This document shows, in pieces, positions 8,350-18,084 of a stretch of 49,526 nt of DNA. The stretch lies in NCBI GenBank assembly GCA_035501575.1, contig DATJVZ010000159.1, positions 1-49,526 of the forward strand. The letters run 5' to 3'. How positions within the stretch are numbered: the first letter of the stretch is position 1; each line of letters opens with the position of its first letter. The notes beneath the pieces were generated by a model. That model saw only the letters and a program-made list of their open reading frames with translations. It had not been told where the DNA came from and searched no databases. Both the position numbers and the translations under genes were made by a program. The DNA is from JAFAGX01 sp035501575 (GTDB lineage: Bacteria; Acidobacteriota; Terriglobia; Terriglobales; Acidobacteriaceae).

Positions 8350-9651
8350 CTACGGTTGTCCCAAGGCCGAACCTTCGCGAGGGGGCTCAAAGCGAACAGT
8401 TACATCGACGCTCTTGTCCTGGGGATCAAGGGACTCGTGCACGCTGGCGTGCCAGTCTCCGATTTCCTTGTAGGCCTGTTCGACAAATCGTCCAACGTAA
8501 CTGGCGTCGTAGATGTCTCCACGGTTGAGCGTCCATTCGTTCTTAAGGCGCGTCCTAGTTGGGGAGTCGAGGCCTCGAATCTCCACTTCACCCATCTTGT
8601 AAATATCTCCCTCCGCGATGGAGACGACGTAAGTGACTGTGAAGTGCGAATCCTCTCGTTGCGTCTCTGCCTTGATGGTAGGGTCCATATATCCGCGAGT
8701 TCCGTAGACCTTGCGAACGGCTTCAAGGTCTTTTTCGAGCTCTGGGACATTCGCAACCGCGCCGACCTGGACATGGAATGCGGCCTGCAATGTGGCATCG
8801 GGAAAGGCCGTGTTGCCCGAGAATTTGATCCCGGCCAGCCTATATTGACGGCCGGGATGTACGGGAACCATAACATCGACCAGGATCTCGTGCCCATCAT
8901 TTTGGACAACCGTCGGTTCGGGATCGCCCAAAGCCGCCTTGAGGTATCCATGTTCACGATAAATCGATAGGAAAGCCTTGTCTTCCTGCGCCCGGATCGC
9001 AGGACGTAGATATTCCACGCCTTGCAGGCTCTTGGCGGCCGCGTTGAGCATCGGCAGTTCAGCCTGTCCAGCTCCGGAAAACTCAACATTACGAATCGTG
9101 ATCGTGGGTCCACTGACGGTGAAGACAAATGCCTCTACGGGATTCTCGTCATCGTGGGGGCGGAGATAATTGACCTGGCCGGCTACATTCTTCTGCATCA
9201 ATAAAGCCTGTAGCGCTTCCGAAACCTCGCCCGCCAGTGCGCCGTTCGTGGGAAGTTGCCCGTCGAAAAGGGACACTCTGGCGTGGAGTTTCTCAACCAG
9301 CTCCCGGCTGGTAAACCAAACTACGTTGTCGAAATAGGTGGGGAAGAATCTGTCTGCATCCCGCAGCTTCAATTTCACCTTGGCGCCGTCCGGGTCAAAT
9401 TGGGAGGTGTAGGAAACGACGGCAAAAGCGCCGCTCTCACCGAGAAGCCGAACCATAGTTTTGAGATCCTCGTCGTGCACTGATTGGCCAAGCTTCAAAT
9501 TGGCGGCGCGAATGACGTCCTCCGACTTGTAGTGACTCGTCCCGGTTATCTGGACGGACTTCAGTTTGAATTCGGGCGGTGGTGTCTCGGCGAACGCCAG
9601 GGAAAGCAAGCAATAAGTCGCAACAATGGCTGGGACTCGGGAGCACTTCAC
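8350..9651 (-). CDS. Secreted POTRA-repeat protein without a beta-barrel
   Basis: 433 aa with a signal peptide (cleavage near SLAFA-ET, residue 21). The mature protein is built of POTRA-like repeats of about 75-80 residues: VQITGTSHYKSEDVIRAA (about 33-50), VEFSGAGQAELPML, IKFSGNTAFPDATL (about 275) and VEIRGLDSPTRTRL (about 365). These resemble the periplasmic domains of BamA/TamA/FtsQ-type proteins. The sequence ends at VTVRFEPPREG with no 12-16 strand barrel, so this is a soluble periplasmic POTRA protein. It may chaperone or tether outer-membrane proteins. No barrel gene is adjacent. Confidence 0.8.
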   Translation of the reverse strand: MKCSRVPAIVATYCLLSLAFAETPPPEFKLKSVQITGTSHYKSEDVIRAANLKLGQSVHDEDLKTMVRLLGESGAFAVVSYTSQFDPDGAKVKLKLRDADRFFPTYFDNVVWFTSRELVEKLHARVSLFDGQLPTNGALAGEVSEALQALLMQKNVAGQVNYLRPHDDENPVEAFVFTVSGPTITIRNVEFSGAGQAELPMLNAAAKSLQGVEYLRPAIRAQEDKAFLSIYREHGYLKAALGDPEPTVVQNDGHEILVDVMVPVHPGRQYRLAGIKFSGNTAFPDATLQAAFHVQVGAVANVPELEKDLEAVRKVYGTRGYMDPTIKAETQREDSHFTVTYVVSIAEGDIYKMGEVEIRGLDSPTRTRLKNEWTLNRGDIYDASYVGRFVEQAYKEIGDWHASVHESLDPQDKSVDVTVRFEPPREGSALGQP

Positions 9652-10014
9652 AGGGGAAGATTTTAACCCACATGGGTCGAAGGCCGAGACGCCTCAACCT
9701 CTGCTCCAATAGAGGCTTCCGTCCATAGTGGGTTGCCTCGAGCCCACGCCCAGACCGAGTGACCCCATCCATCACTAGAGCCTTGCCTTCGAAGCTACAA
9801 AGTCCTTCGGGCTAAGCGACTTCCCATTCTCCTCGGCGGATGGCGCGGCGTCTTCCCCGGCCCTAATGACGGGCGGGATCCTCGGCTGGGCTCAGCAGCA
9901 ACCCGCTAATCCTCGGAATCCTGGTGCGCTGCCTCATCCTTTGTGCTATAGTTCCGGCTCTGCTCGACTGAGAGCAATGGGGCGCGCTCCGGCTGTATAC
10001 CACGAGGAGGCCGC
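9652..10014. other. Divergent promoter region
   Basis: 363 bp between the minus-strand POTRA gene and the plus-strand VirB10-like gene; both promoters must lie here. A TATAGT hexamer near 9947-9952, about 65 bp before ATG 10015, is a candidate -10 for the rightward gene, but no good -35 is seen. Nothing else recognisable. Confidence 0.4.
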
Positions 10015-10932
10015 ATGCGCCGGAACTCTGCTCTTCTGACCTTTGCTCTTTGCGTTTTTTCCACCGTGCTTGCACGAGCTAACGAGATAATTCCTGCCGG
10101 CACACTCCTGCATTGCACGATCGACGAACCGAACTTTTCTTCGAAAACCGCTGCGGTCGGCGATCCGCTGCTTTGCCATCTCGGATCCCTCGGCTCCTTC
10201 GGACATTCCGTGTTTCCCCGCGGCGCCACGCTCAGCGGCCACCTCCAGGATTACAAAGATCCCGGCCGCTTTGTCGGCAAGGGCTGGATCCAGCTTGAAT
10301 TCGATCGCCTCATTCTGCCGGGAGCACAAGTTGTACCCCTCTCCACAAAGGTCATTTCTGCTCCTCACGAGAAGGTCGACAAGCAGGGAGACATTCACGG
10401 TGGAGGTCATCCGAAGCGCGACGCCGTCGAATGGATGATTCCGGTTCTTTGGCCCATCAAGGTCCTTACTCTACCCATGCGCGGCCCTTATCCGACGCTC
10501 AAAGGCGAAACACGAATCGCGTTGCGCCTAATGGAAGACCTCGAAGTCCCCTATCCCTCCGCCAGGAACTCGGTTCCCATGCCGCCGTGGGCGACGCCCA
10601 GCACCTATCGCTCTTACGGTGCCCTATGGAACGGATCTCCTGCAGCCGCCCCGACGCTTACCATGCGTCCTGCCACCTACGCACAGCTGAGCGAGCAAAC
10701 GCCGCAGCTCACGCCATCTGCACCATCGAAGCTGACGCTGATTGCCCTGAAAGAAGGCACTGCTTTTTTGGCTCAACAGTATTGGATCCAAAGTGGACAA
10801 ATACACTGTGTGTCCGCCAACGGAGAGGAGAAGCAGCTTCCCCTGGATCAACTCGATCTCGGCCAAACTGTACGCCTGAACCAGGAACGCAGTGTAGCCT
10901 TTGTGCTCGAATCACGGGAGGCCGTGCAATAA
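10015..10932 (+). CDS. Secreted VirB10/TrbI-like beta-barrel-fold protein
   Basis: 305 aa with a signal peptide (cleavage after about residue 22, ARANE). Ribosome site GAGGAGG sits at 10004-10010. Residues 25-125 match the pattern of the TrbI/VirB10-like beta domain common in acidobacterial secreted proteins: IPAGTLLHCTIDEP, then VFPRGATLSGHLQDYKDPGR, then LEFDRLILPGAQVVPLST. No other type IV secretion genes are near, so it is not a conjugation component. The C-terminal 100 residues look like a separate small domain (KEGTAFLAQQYWIQSGQIHC). Function unknown. Expression ends at a strong hairpin terminator. Confidence 0.75.
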   Translation: MRRNSALLTFALCVFSTVLARANEIIPAGTLLHCTIDEPNFSSKTAAVGDPLLCHLGSLGSFGHSVFPRGATLSGHLQDYKDPGRFVGKGWIQLEFDRLILPGAQVVPLSTKVISAPHEKVDKQGDIHGGGHPKRDAVEWMIPVLWPIKVLTLPMRGPYPTLKGETRIALRLMEDLEVPYPSARNSVPMPPWATPSTYRSYGALWNGSPAAAPTLTMRPATYAQLSEQTPQLTPSAPSKLTLIALKEGTAFLAQQYWIQSGQIHCVSANGEEKQLPLDQLDLGQTVRLNQERSVAFVLESREAVQ

Positions 10933-10961
10933 GACTGTCACTGCCCGGCATCCTACCGAGA

Positions 10962-10987
10962 GGATGGGCCCTCGCGGCCCGTCCTTT
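10962..10987 (+). terminator. Strong hairpin between convergent genes
   Basis: Arms GGATGGGCC (10962-10970) and GGCCCGTCC (10976-10984) pair over 9 bp with one G-U, with a 5-nt loop CTCGC. The stem is followed by TTTCATT. It lies between the rightward VirB10-like gene and the leftward M13 peptidase gene, so it can serve both directions; the T-run favours the plus strand. Confidence 0.7.
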
Positions 10988-11038
10988 CATTACGGGTGGA
11001 TCTCCCCAGGCGGTTACCGGATTAAGCTTCGATCATCC

Positions 11039-13096
11039 TCACCACACCTTGCAGACTTTCTGAGGCGGGTTCGCCATAGGCTGGCCGGCTCGGCAGGAAA
11101 AGGCTTGGGAGAATTCCGGCATGTTCTCGAGCACTCCGTTGATGCGGTACTTGGCAGGAGAATGCTCATCCGTGACCGCCCGCATCCGCAGCTCTTCGGG
11201 TCGTTCGTTGGCACATGCCCACTGCGCGAATCCCACAAAGAAGCGCTGCTCGGGCGTCAGTCCATCCACCGGAGTGAGCTGCTTGTCGGCGGTGGCGCCC
11301 TTCCAGGCGATATAGGCGAGAATCTCACCGCCGAGATCGGCCACGTCTTCCCCCAGCGTAAGTTTGCTGTTGATGTGAACCTCGTCGACGACTACGTACT
11401 GCGCGTACTGATTTTCCACGCACTGGGTGCGGGCATCGAACTTGGCCCGGTCCTCTTTGGTCCACCAGTTTCTCAGGTTGCCTTTGGCGTCAAACTGGCT
11501 GCCCTCATCGTCGAAGCCGTGGGTAAGCTCGTGACCAATGGTACCGCCGGTATCGCCGTAGTTGGGGGCGTCGTCGAGTTTGGCGTCGTACAAGGGAGGC
11601 TGCAGCACCCCGGCGGGGAAGTTGATGTCATTCCTCTGCGGATCATAATAGGCGTCGACGGTCGGCGGCGACACTTCCCATTCCCCATGGTCTACCGGCT
11701 TGCCGACTTTATTGATTTCGCGGCGGCGCTCAAATTCATTGGCGCGTTGGACATCTCCGGCAAAGTCGGTGCGCACCATACTAACCGAGCTGTAATCGCG
11801 CCACTTGTCGGGATATCCGATCTTGTTGCGAATGCCGGCCAGTTTGCTGAGCGCCTGCTGCTTGGTTTCCGGGCTCATCCAGTCGAGCGAGCGAATGCGC
11901 TGGCCCATGACATCCTCGATCCGCAGCACCATGTCGAGAGTGCTCGCCTTAAGCTCGGGTGAGAAAGCCTTTTGCACGTAGACCTGGCCGAGAGCCTCGC
12001 CCAGATTGCGGTCCGTATATTGCACGCAACGCTTCCAACGCGGCTGTTGCTCCTTGGCACCGCGCAGATACTTGCGATAAAAAGCAAAATTCTCGTCCAC
12101 AAACGCCGAAGAAAGGTAGGGCGAAAAGGAATCGACCACATGAAATCGCAGATAGGTCTTCCAATTGGCCAGCGGTTCGCTGGCCAGTTGATGATTCAGG
12201 GCCCGGAAGTAATTGGGCGTGGCCAGATTGACAATCTCAAAGTTCGGATATTCGAGCTGTCGGTAGTACATCCGCCAGTCGAGCCGGGGCGCGATTTGGT
12301 GGAGTTCCGCGATATTCATCTTGTGCTTCAGCTGGTAAGGATCGCGCCGCTCGACCCGCGTAAGCTGCGCCTTGGCCAGGGCGATCTCCATTCGCAGGAC
12401 CGTCTCCGAACTTTTTTTCGCCGTCGCTGGGTTCTCGCCCACGAGCCGAAAGACTTTCTCGACATGCTGCCGGTAGCGCTCGCGAATCTCTTTGGACTTC
12501 GCATCGTCTTTCAAGTAATAGTCGCGGTCGGGAAGACCGAGCCCACCCTGGTCGAGCTCAGCGATCTGTTTTTCCGAGTCGTCGGGATCGAGCGTGGATC
12601 CCTGCGAGAACAGGACGGCCTGCCCATAGGCAAACTGCAGCCGGGCGAGCACCGGGGTGATATCCTTCACCGACCGCAGGCTGGTAATCGCATCAAGATC
12701 GGGCTGAACGGCCGACAATCCCCGCTTTTCGACAATACCGTCGTCCATGCACGCCCCGTAAAAATCGCCAATCTTTTGGTTGACGCTGTCGCGCTCGCTG
12801 GCCGTCGACGCCTGTTCCAGAATGCCGCGCAAGAAGACTAAGTTATCCTGATACAGCTTGGCATACACACTCCACGATGTTTGGTCGGGGGGAATAGGAT
12901 TGTTGGTTTGCCAGCCTCCGCAGGCGTACTGATAGAAATCGACGCAAGGATCGACGGATTTGTCCATGGAAGCCACATCGAGGCTCGGCGTATAGGGCAT
13001 GGCCGCTGGACCGGATGGTGGAGCCTGGTTTTGTCCCGCAGCCAACGCGGCGAACAGCCAGGAAGTAAAAGCAAGGACTAGGTTGCGCATACTCAT
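11039..13096 (-). CDS. M13 family metallopeptidase (neprilysin/PepO-like), secreted
   Basis: 685 aa with a signal peptide (cleavage near ALAAG-QN, residue 22), full length for M13. The zinc site HELTH is at 522-526, and the third ligand Glu lies in GEDVADLGGE at about 583. The substrate-binding NDINFPAGVLQPP motif precedes the zinc helix. The C-terminal CKVW ending is characteristic. The N-terminal domain begins at MDKSVDPCVDFYQYACGGW. It is a zinc endopeptidase that cleaves short peptides on the N-terminal side of hydrophobic residues, acting in the periplasm or outside the cell. It is a single gene with no operon partner. Confidence 0.97.
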   Translation of the reverse strand: MSMRNLVLAFTSWLFAALAAGQNQAPPSGPAAMPYTPSLDVASMDKSVDPCVDFYQYACGGWQTNNPIPPDQTSWSVYAKLYQDNLVFLRGILEQASTASERDSVNQKIGDFYGACMDDGIVEKRGLSAVQPDLDAITSLRSVKDITPVLARLQFAYGQAVLFSQGSTLDPDDSEKQIAELDQGGLGLPDRDYYLKDDAKSKEIRERYRQHVEKVFRLVGENPATAKKSSETVLRMEIALAKAQLTRVERRDPYQLKHKMNIAELHQIAPRLDWRMYYRQLEYPNFEIVNLATPNYFRALNHQLASEPLANWKTYLRFHVVDSFSPYLSSAFVDENFAFYRKYLRGAKEQQPRWKRCVQYTDRNLGEALGQVYVQKAFSPELKASTLDMVLRIEDVMGQRIRSLDWMSPETKQQALSKLAGIRNKIGYPDKWRDYSSVSMVRTDFAGDVQRANEFERRREINKVGKPVDHGEWEVSPPTVDAYYDPQRNDINFPAGVLQPPLYDAKLDDAPNYGDTGGTIGHELTHGFDDEGSQFDAKGNLRNWWTKEDRAKFDARTQCVENQYAQYVVVDEVHINSKLTLGEDVADLGGEILAYIAWKGATADKQLTPVDGLTPEQRFFVGFAQWACANERPEELRMRAVTDEHSPAKYRINGVLENMPEFSQAFSCRAGQPMANPPQKVCKVW

Positions 13097-13203
13097 TTTG
13101 GACGGCTCGCGCGTGAAAAAGTTAATGCCAGGTCATACTACTGGATCCCATAGTCTGGCTGAACCGAAGGTCTCAAGGTTGATAATGCGGACCACACCCT
13201 AGC

Positions 13204-14130
13204 TCATCGCCTAACGCCATGGGGTTGGGGGACGGGCGGCTCGGCCTTGACCGGGGTGACCCGGATTAGCGAGCGCGCTCCGACGTGAATGAAGCTCAAC
13301 TCCCGGGCGGCGAGCAGGGTTTTGATTGCCTCCCGCACCCGCGAGCGAGGCACAAAGTTGCCGAAGAGCGATTCGATTTCTTGCTGATCCGCGGCGATTA
13401 CACAGTCCAGATACTTCGAGAGCAGGGCGGAGAGTGCTTCGGCGACCGACAGGCCGATGCCCTCTCGCACCGCATCGCCGGACCAGCGATATAGCACGTC
13501 CCAGAATGCGCCTTCCCCGGGCTTATAATCCACCCGCGTGATCCGCAGTTTGGACCAGAGTTCGGCTAACGACTTATCCAGTGCGGCCGCAGAAAGCCCG
13601 CCGCCAAGCTTTTCGAGCAGCTTCTGCTTCGACACGGGTCCCTCGCGGCGAATGATTTCGTAGGTATCGGAAGCCAGTTGAGAATATTCCGAGCGCGGGC
13701 CCGGTTTGGGCACCTGTTTGGGATTGCGCTCGCCGACCAAAGCATAAAAGTAAGGAAAGATCGAAGCGGCGAGTAAAAACGCGTTGTTCTCGTCAAACAA
13801 GTTGGTTTCGTACGCCACCCGATCCCGCAGCAGGCGAACCATGAGTTCGGTAGCGTCTTGGGCCCGGGGATCCCGAAACGCCTGCTGCCAGGCCGGTAAG
13901 CGCTCCTCCGAGCCTGCCCAGGCGCCGATGAACGTGGGCGCCAGTACCGAGGGCTTGCGGGGATACATCAGGCAGAACCCGACGGATTCGAGGAACCGGC
14001 TGGCCTCTTCCAAGGTGCGAACCGGATGCCCGTCCAGGTGCCACTTCTCCTGGCGGAGCTGATTGAGTTCGGGTCCAGTCATGAAAGTGCCAGCACTCCG
14101 GGCTGGTTTAGGAGGAGGCGCCAGAACCAA
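13204..14130 (-). CDS. AlkZ-related winged-helix protein downstream of mutL
   Basis: 308 aa from TTG 14130, which has GGAGGG nine bases upstream; ATG 14082 (MTGPELNQLRQE) is the alternative. Several winged-helix-like segments are visible: EIIRREGPVSKQKLLEKLGG at about 165, and the later KYLDCVIAADQQEIESLFG and FVPRSRVREAIKTLLAAREL. The layout recalls the AlkZ/YcaQ-type HTH_42 glycosylase family, but I cannot see the family's catalytic QxQ/QxD element. It is therefore best called AlkZ-related with unknown activity. It is the third gene of a tight aspS-mutL run (30 bp after mutL), which supports a DNA-repair link. Confidence 0.7.
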   Translation of the reverse strand: MVLAPPPKPARSAGTFMTGPELNQLRQEKWHLDGHPVRTLEEASRFLESVGFCLMYPRKPSVLAPTFIGAWAGSEERLPAWQQAFRDPRAQDATELMVRLLRDRVAYETNLFDENNAFLLAASIFPYFYALVGERNPKQVPKPGPRSEYSQLASDTYEIIRREGPVSKQKLLEKLGGGLSAAALDKSLAELWSKLRITRVDYKPGEGAFWDVLYRWSGDAVREGIGLSVAEALSALLSKYLDCVIAADQQEIESLFGNFVPRSRVREAIKTLLAARELSFIHVGARSLIRVTPVKAEPPVPQPHGVRR

Positions 14131-14160
14131 GGCCGCTACCCTCCGGCTTGCCGCTTATTC

Positions 14161-16167
14161 TTAGATCCTCTTAAATGCCTTTTGAATATCCTTAAGAGAA
14201 TATCGCAGGACCACGGGCCGGCCATGCGGACAGCTCATCGGACACTCGGTTTTGGCTAACTCCGTGAGCAACCACTCCATCTTGCTTTGCTCGAGAGGCA
14301 TATTCACTTTGATCGCAGCATGGCAGGCGATCGATGCCGCGATGCGCATGCCAACCCTTTCCAGGTTCAATGCCTGCTCCTCGCGCGACAACTGGTCGAG
14401 CAGTTCCTCGAGCATAAGCTCGATCTCGGCGGCTTGCATACCCGTGGGCGCGACTTTCACCGCGACACTCCTCGCCCCAAACGGTTCGGCTTCGAAACCA
14501 TTGTGGTGCAATTCCTCGCAAATCTCAGCAAACACCGCCTGCTGCCCGGGAGTGAGCTCGAAGACCAAAGGCATCAGCAGTCGCTGGCTGACGACGGTTT
14601 GGGTTGCCCGCTCTTTCAGCACTCTCTCAAACAGAACGCGCTCGTGGGCCACGTGCTGATCGATGATCCAAAGGCCTTCGTGATTCACGGCGAGGATAAA
14701 CGAGTCGCGAATTTGCCCCAGGGGCCTGAGTGAGGAAAGCGAGGAGCTAAGGGAGCTGGCTGTGGGGGGCTCGTCGGCGACCGGTGGCGTACAGCCGTCT
14801 TGGATAACACTTCGCTTGAGCCCCTGAGGCGCCGCTACGACCGCACCCGCCTCCTCGACTGTAAGACGGATCCCGCCACCGAATGGAAATCTTTCGTTGA
14901 CCGGCGGCGGCACAGTTGCCTGCAAGGTGAAGGTTTCACCGTCCGGCGCCCGGTCGAGAACGTGCCCGGCTGACGGAGGCCAGGGTCCGAGGGCAAGGGA
15001 GGGATTGGTAGTGGCGTGAGCCCCTATTTCGGTGGTGAATTGAGGCACAGGCAGGGCTTTCATCAGAACCGCCCGCACCGCATCCCGCACCAGATCGTGA
15101 ATCACCGCCTGGTGGCGAAAACGAACCTCGGTTTTCGCCGGATGAACATTGACATCGACCTCGCCGCTCGGCAGCTCGAGGAAGAGCAGCACGACGGGAT
15201 AGACGGTGGGTGGAAGGATATTGCGATAGGCCTCGGTGAGAGCGTGCTGAATGACCCGATCCCGAATCAGCCGGCGATTCACGAAGACATAGATAGAATT
15301 GCGGTTGAGCTTTTGAATCTCGGGCTTCGAGACAAAGCCGTGCACGCTGAATTCACCGCCAGGTACGTCTTGCTCCAGCTCATCGCGGTCGTCGTAAGCG
15401 GCAGCGGCAAGGCCGGTGTCGGGTCCGGTTGGGCGATCCCGATGCTCGCGGCCCCGCCACACCCAGCCGATTTGCCCCCAAGGCCGGACCTCGGCCAGGG
15501 GGAGCAGTTGCTCGAGAACATCGCGGCCAAAGATCTGGTAGATGCGTTCTTTGCGGCCTTCGACGGGCGAGGCAATCAACACGGCATTGGTTGCCGTGTG
15601 CAGCTCGAGATGTTTATCGGGATGGGCGAGCGCATAGTGGGTGACCAGAGAGGCGATGTGGGAAAGCTCGGTGGACTCCGATTTCAGGAATTTCCTGCGT
15701 GCCGGTATATTGAAAAACAGATCGCGCACGGTGAGGCAAGTTCCCCTCGGCAGGCCCGCTTCCCCGACCTTCTGGATCCTGCCGCCCTGGATCTCAACGA
15801 TGGTTCCGTACGGCTCCTCGGGCGCGCAGGTTTCAAGACGCAAACGTGAGACGGCAGCGATCGAGGGCAAGGCTTCGCCGCGAAATCCTAGAGTCGCCAC
15901 GCTGAGCAAATCCTCGGCCCGGTTGATTTTCGAAGTCGCGTGCCGCTCAAAGGCGAGCAGGGCGTCATCGCGAACCATGCCACAGCCGTTATCCCTGATC
16001 TGAATGAGCTTCTTGCCGCCGGCTTCGACTTGGATCTTGATGCGGGTAGCGCCGGCATCGAGCGAGTTTTCCAAAAGCTCCTTGACTACCGAGGCGGGCC
16101 GATCCACCACCTCGCCGGCCGCGATTTTGTTGGCAACATTGTCGGAAAGGACGTGAATCTTACCCAT
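14161..16167 (-). CDS. mutL: DNA mismatch repair protein MutL (endonuclease type)
   Basis: 668 aa. The N-terminal GHKL ATPase is complete: NKIAAGEVVDRPASVVKELL (about 12-32), the Mg-binding ELLENSLDAGA, then DNGCGM and a GFRGEAL lid. A proline-rich linker follows (about 370-490). The C-terminal domain carries the latent endonuclease signature: DQHVAHERVLFE at about 503-514 (family pattern DQHA-x2-E-x4-E, with Val replacing Ala), ACHAAIK at about 614 and CPHGRP at about 646. It is therefore the nicking type found in organisms without MutH. It lies 53 bp downstream of aspS and is probably co-transcribed. Confidence 0.97.
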   Translation of the reverse strand: MGKIHVLSDNVANKIAAGEVVDRPASVVKELLENSLDAGATRIKIQVEAGGKKLIQIRDNGCGMVRDDALLAFERHATSKINRAEDLLSVATLGFRGEALPSIAAVSRLRLETCAPEEPYGTIVEIQGGRIQKVGEAGLPRGTCLTVRDLFFNIPARRKFLKSESTELSHIASLVTHYALAHPDKHLELHTATNAVLIASPVEGRKERIYQIFGRDVLEQLLPLAEVRPWGQIGWVWRGREHRDRPTGPDTGLAAAAYDDRDELEQDVPGGEFSVHGFVSKPEIQKLNRNSIYVFVNRRLIRDRVIQHALTEAYRNILPPTVYPVVLLFLELPSGEVDVNVHPAKTEVRFRHQAVIHDLVRDAVRAVLMKALPVPQFTTEIGAHATTNPSLALGPWPPSAGHVLDRAPDGETFTLQATVPPPVNERFPFGGGIRLTVEEAGAVVAAPQGLKRSVIQDGCTPPVADEPPTASSLSSSLSSLRPLGQIRDSFILAVNHEGLWIIDQHVAHERVLFERVLKERATQTVVSQRLLMPLVFELTPGQQAVFAEICEELHHNGFEAEPFGARSVAVKVAPTGMQAAEIELMLEELLDQLSREEQALNLERVGMRIAASIACHAAIKVNMPLEQSKMEWLLTELAKTECPMSCPHGRPVVLRYSLKDIQKAFKRI

Positions 16168-16220
16168 CGACTGGCCACCCTCCCAAACTTGACCTTTTCT
16201 CGGCGCCAGACTGGCGAAGA

Positions 16221-18050
16221 TTAACTGCTTCTGATCATGATACCCAGATCTTTAAGCTGGGATTCACTGACCGGTGTCGGAGCATCCACCATCAAGTCCA
16301 CGGCTCTCGCGGTTTTGGGGAATGGGATCACTTCGCGCAAGCTGTCCGCGCCCGCGAGGATCATGACAATGCGGTCGAGGCCGAGCGCAATTCCTCCATG
16401 GGGAGGGGTGCCGTACTCCAGAGCTTCCAGAAAGAATCCAAAGCGTTGGCGAGCTTCCTCTTCGGTCATGCCGAGAGCCTGGAAGATCTTGCGTTGAATG
16501 TCTTGGCGATGAATCCGGATCGAGCCCGACCCCAACTCCGTGCCGTTGAGCACCGTATCGTAGGCGAGAGCCCGCACGGCGCCAGGATCGGATTCGAGTT
16601 TATCCATGTCCTGCTCGTGGGGCGAGGTGAAAGGATGGTGCGCAGCTGCCCAGCGTTGGCCTTCCTCGTCATATTCGAACATCGGAAAATCGGTCACCCA
16701 CAGGAAACAAAAATCCTTGGCGGGATCACCGGTGCGCTCGAAGGCCCGGTGGCGGTCTGCATACTTCTGGGCCAGGGCCAAACGGAGCAGGCCGGCCGCC
16801 GTGTACACGGCCTGGTCGTGCTGTTTAACCTCCGGTTTCACCCCGCCCGTAGACTTATGTTCGGCCGGCTTGCTGTCGCCGGCAACGATGACGATCAAAT
16901 CGTCGCTGTCGGCGCCGCACTGCTGGCGAATCCTTGAAGCCGCCTGCGGAAAGGTCTTCTCCATGCGCTTGAAATCCTCGAAGACCTTGACCTTGCCCTT
17001 GGCGATGAGCATGGGCTTGATTTCATCGCGTTCTCGCCGGGAAAGCTCACCTACTTTGGGGATACGCACAGCGACTATGGGCAGCTTCGGGCTCAGGGCC
17101 AAGGTTTCGAGATCCTCTGCGGTGAAGGCCTCCCGTATGTCGCTCATCGCGGGCAAGCGCATGTCGGGTTTGTCGCTGCCGTAGCGGCGAATGGCCTCAT
17201 CGTAGGTCATGCGAACGAAGGGCGTCTGAATCTCATGTCCTGCGGTTTTGAAGGCGGCTTTCAAAAATTCCTCGACGACCTCCCATACGCGTTCGGGTTG
17301 GGGATAGGACATTTCCAAATCAATCTGGGTAAACTCCGGTTGACGGTCAGCGCGGAGGTCTTCGTCGCGGAAGCAGCGCACGATCTGGAAGTATCGGTCA
17401 AAACCGGAGATCATCAGAATCTGCTTGAATAGCTGGGGCGATTGGGGCAATGCGTAAAACGATCCCGGCTGCACCCGGCTCGGAACCAGGTAGTCGCGCG
17501 CGCCTTCGGGAGTGGAGCGAGTCAGGAAGGGGGTTTCGATCTCGAGAAAGCCTTGGGCGGAAAGACTATTGCGAATAGCGACCGTGATGTTGTGCCGTAA
17601 AACGATGTTGCGCTGCATGGCATCGCGGCGCAGATCAATGTAACGGTACTTGAGCCGCATTTCTTCGTTGGGCAGAACGGTATCACCCGGGAGGAACGGC
17701 GGTTGCTTGGATTGGTTGAGAACGCGGAGCTCCTCGGCAACCAACTCCACTTCACCGGTGGCAATATTCCGGTTGATCGTCTTCTCATCGCGCTTCTTGA
17801 CCGCGCCGATGACGGCAATGACATATTCATGGCGCAGCTGTCCGGCCTTTTCGTGCAGGCCGGGATTGCTTTCCGCATCAAAGACAATCTGGGTGACCCC
17901 AGTGCGGTCGCGGATATCAATAAACAGGAGACTACCGAGATCGCGGCGGCGGTGGACCCAGCCCATCAATACTGCCTTCTTGTCGGAATCGGAAGCACGC
18001 AGCGCCCCGCACATGTGAGTTCGTTTGAGATCGCCGAGGAAGTCGAGCAC
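16221..18050 (-). CDS. aspS: Aspartyl-tRNA synthetase
   Basis: 609 aa, bacterial-type length, from GTG 18050 with AAAGG seven bases upstream. The N-terminal OB anticodon-binding domain (about 10-110) is followed by class II motif 2 (FRDEDLRADRQPEFTQID), the bacterial GAD insertion (about 290-420) and motif 3 (GLDRIVM). In the anticodon-binding loop the sequence is RRRDLGS, with Leu where non-discriminating enzymes usually have His. By the published rule for bacterial AspRS this suggests a discriminating enzyme (inference). It ligates Asp to tRNA-Asp in the cytoplasm. Confidence 0.98.
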   Translation of the reverse strand: MLDFLGDLKRTHMCGALRASDSDKKAVLMGWVHRRRDLGSLLFIDIRDRTGVTQIVFDAESNPGLHEKAGQLRHEYVIAVIGAVKKRDEKTINRNIATGEVELVAEELRVLNQSKQPPFLPGDTVLPNEEMRLKYRYIDLRRDAMQRNIVLRHNITVAIRNSLSAQGFLEIETPFLTRSTPEGARDYLVPSRVQPGSFYALPQSPQLFKQILMISGFDRYFQIVRCFRDEDLRADRQPEFTQIDLEMSYPQPERVWEVVEEFLKAAFKTAGHEIQTPFVRMTYDEAIRRYGSDKPDMRLPAMSDIREAFTAEDLETLALSPKLPIVAVRIPKVGELSRRERDEIKPMLIAKGKVKVFEDFKRMEKTFPQAASRIRQQCGADSDDLIVIVAGDSKPAEHKSTGGVKPEVKQHDQAVYTAAGLLRLALAQKYADRHRAFERTGDPAKDFCFLWVTDFPMFEYDEEGQRWAAAHHPFTSPHEQDMDKLESDPGAVRALAYDTVLNGTELGSGSIRIHRQDIQRKIFQALGMTEEEARQRFGFFLEALEYGTPPHGGIALGLDRIVMILAGADSLREVIPFPKTARAVDLMVDAPTPVSESQLKDLGIMIRSS

Positions 18051-18084
18051 GTTGCGCCTTTCTGGGATTGCTCTCCGGACCGAG

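Noticed and set aside
10431..11063. Second gene in a shifted frame of the VirB10-like gene
   Set aside because: The frame is Arg/Pro/Ser-rich and runs through the hairpin terminator; it is the shadow of the real gene.
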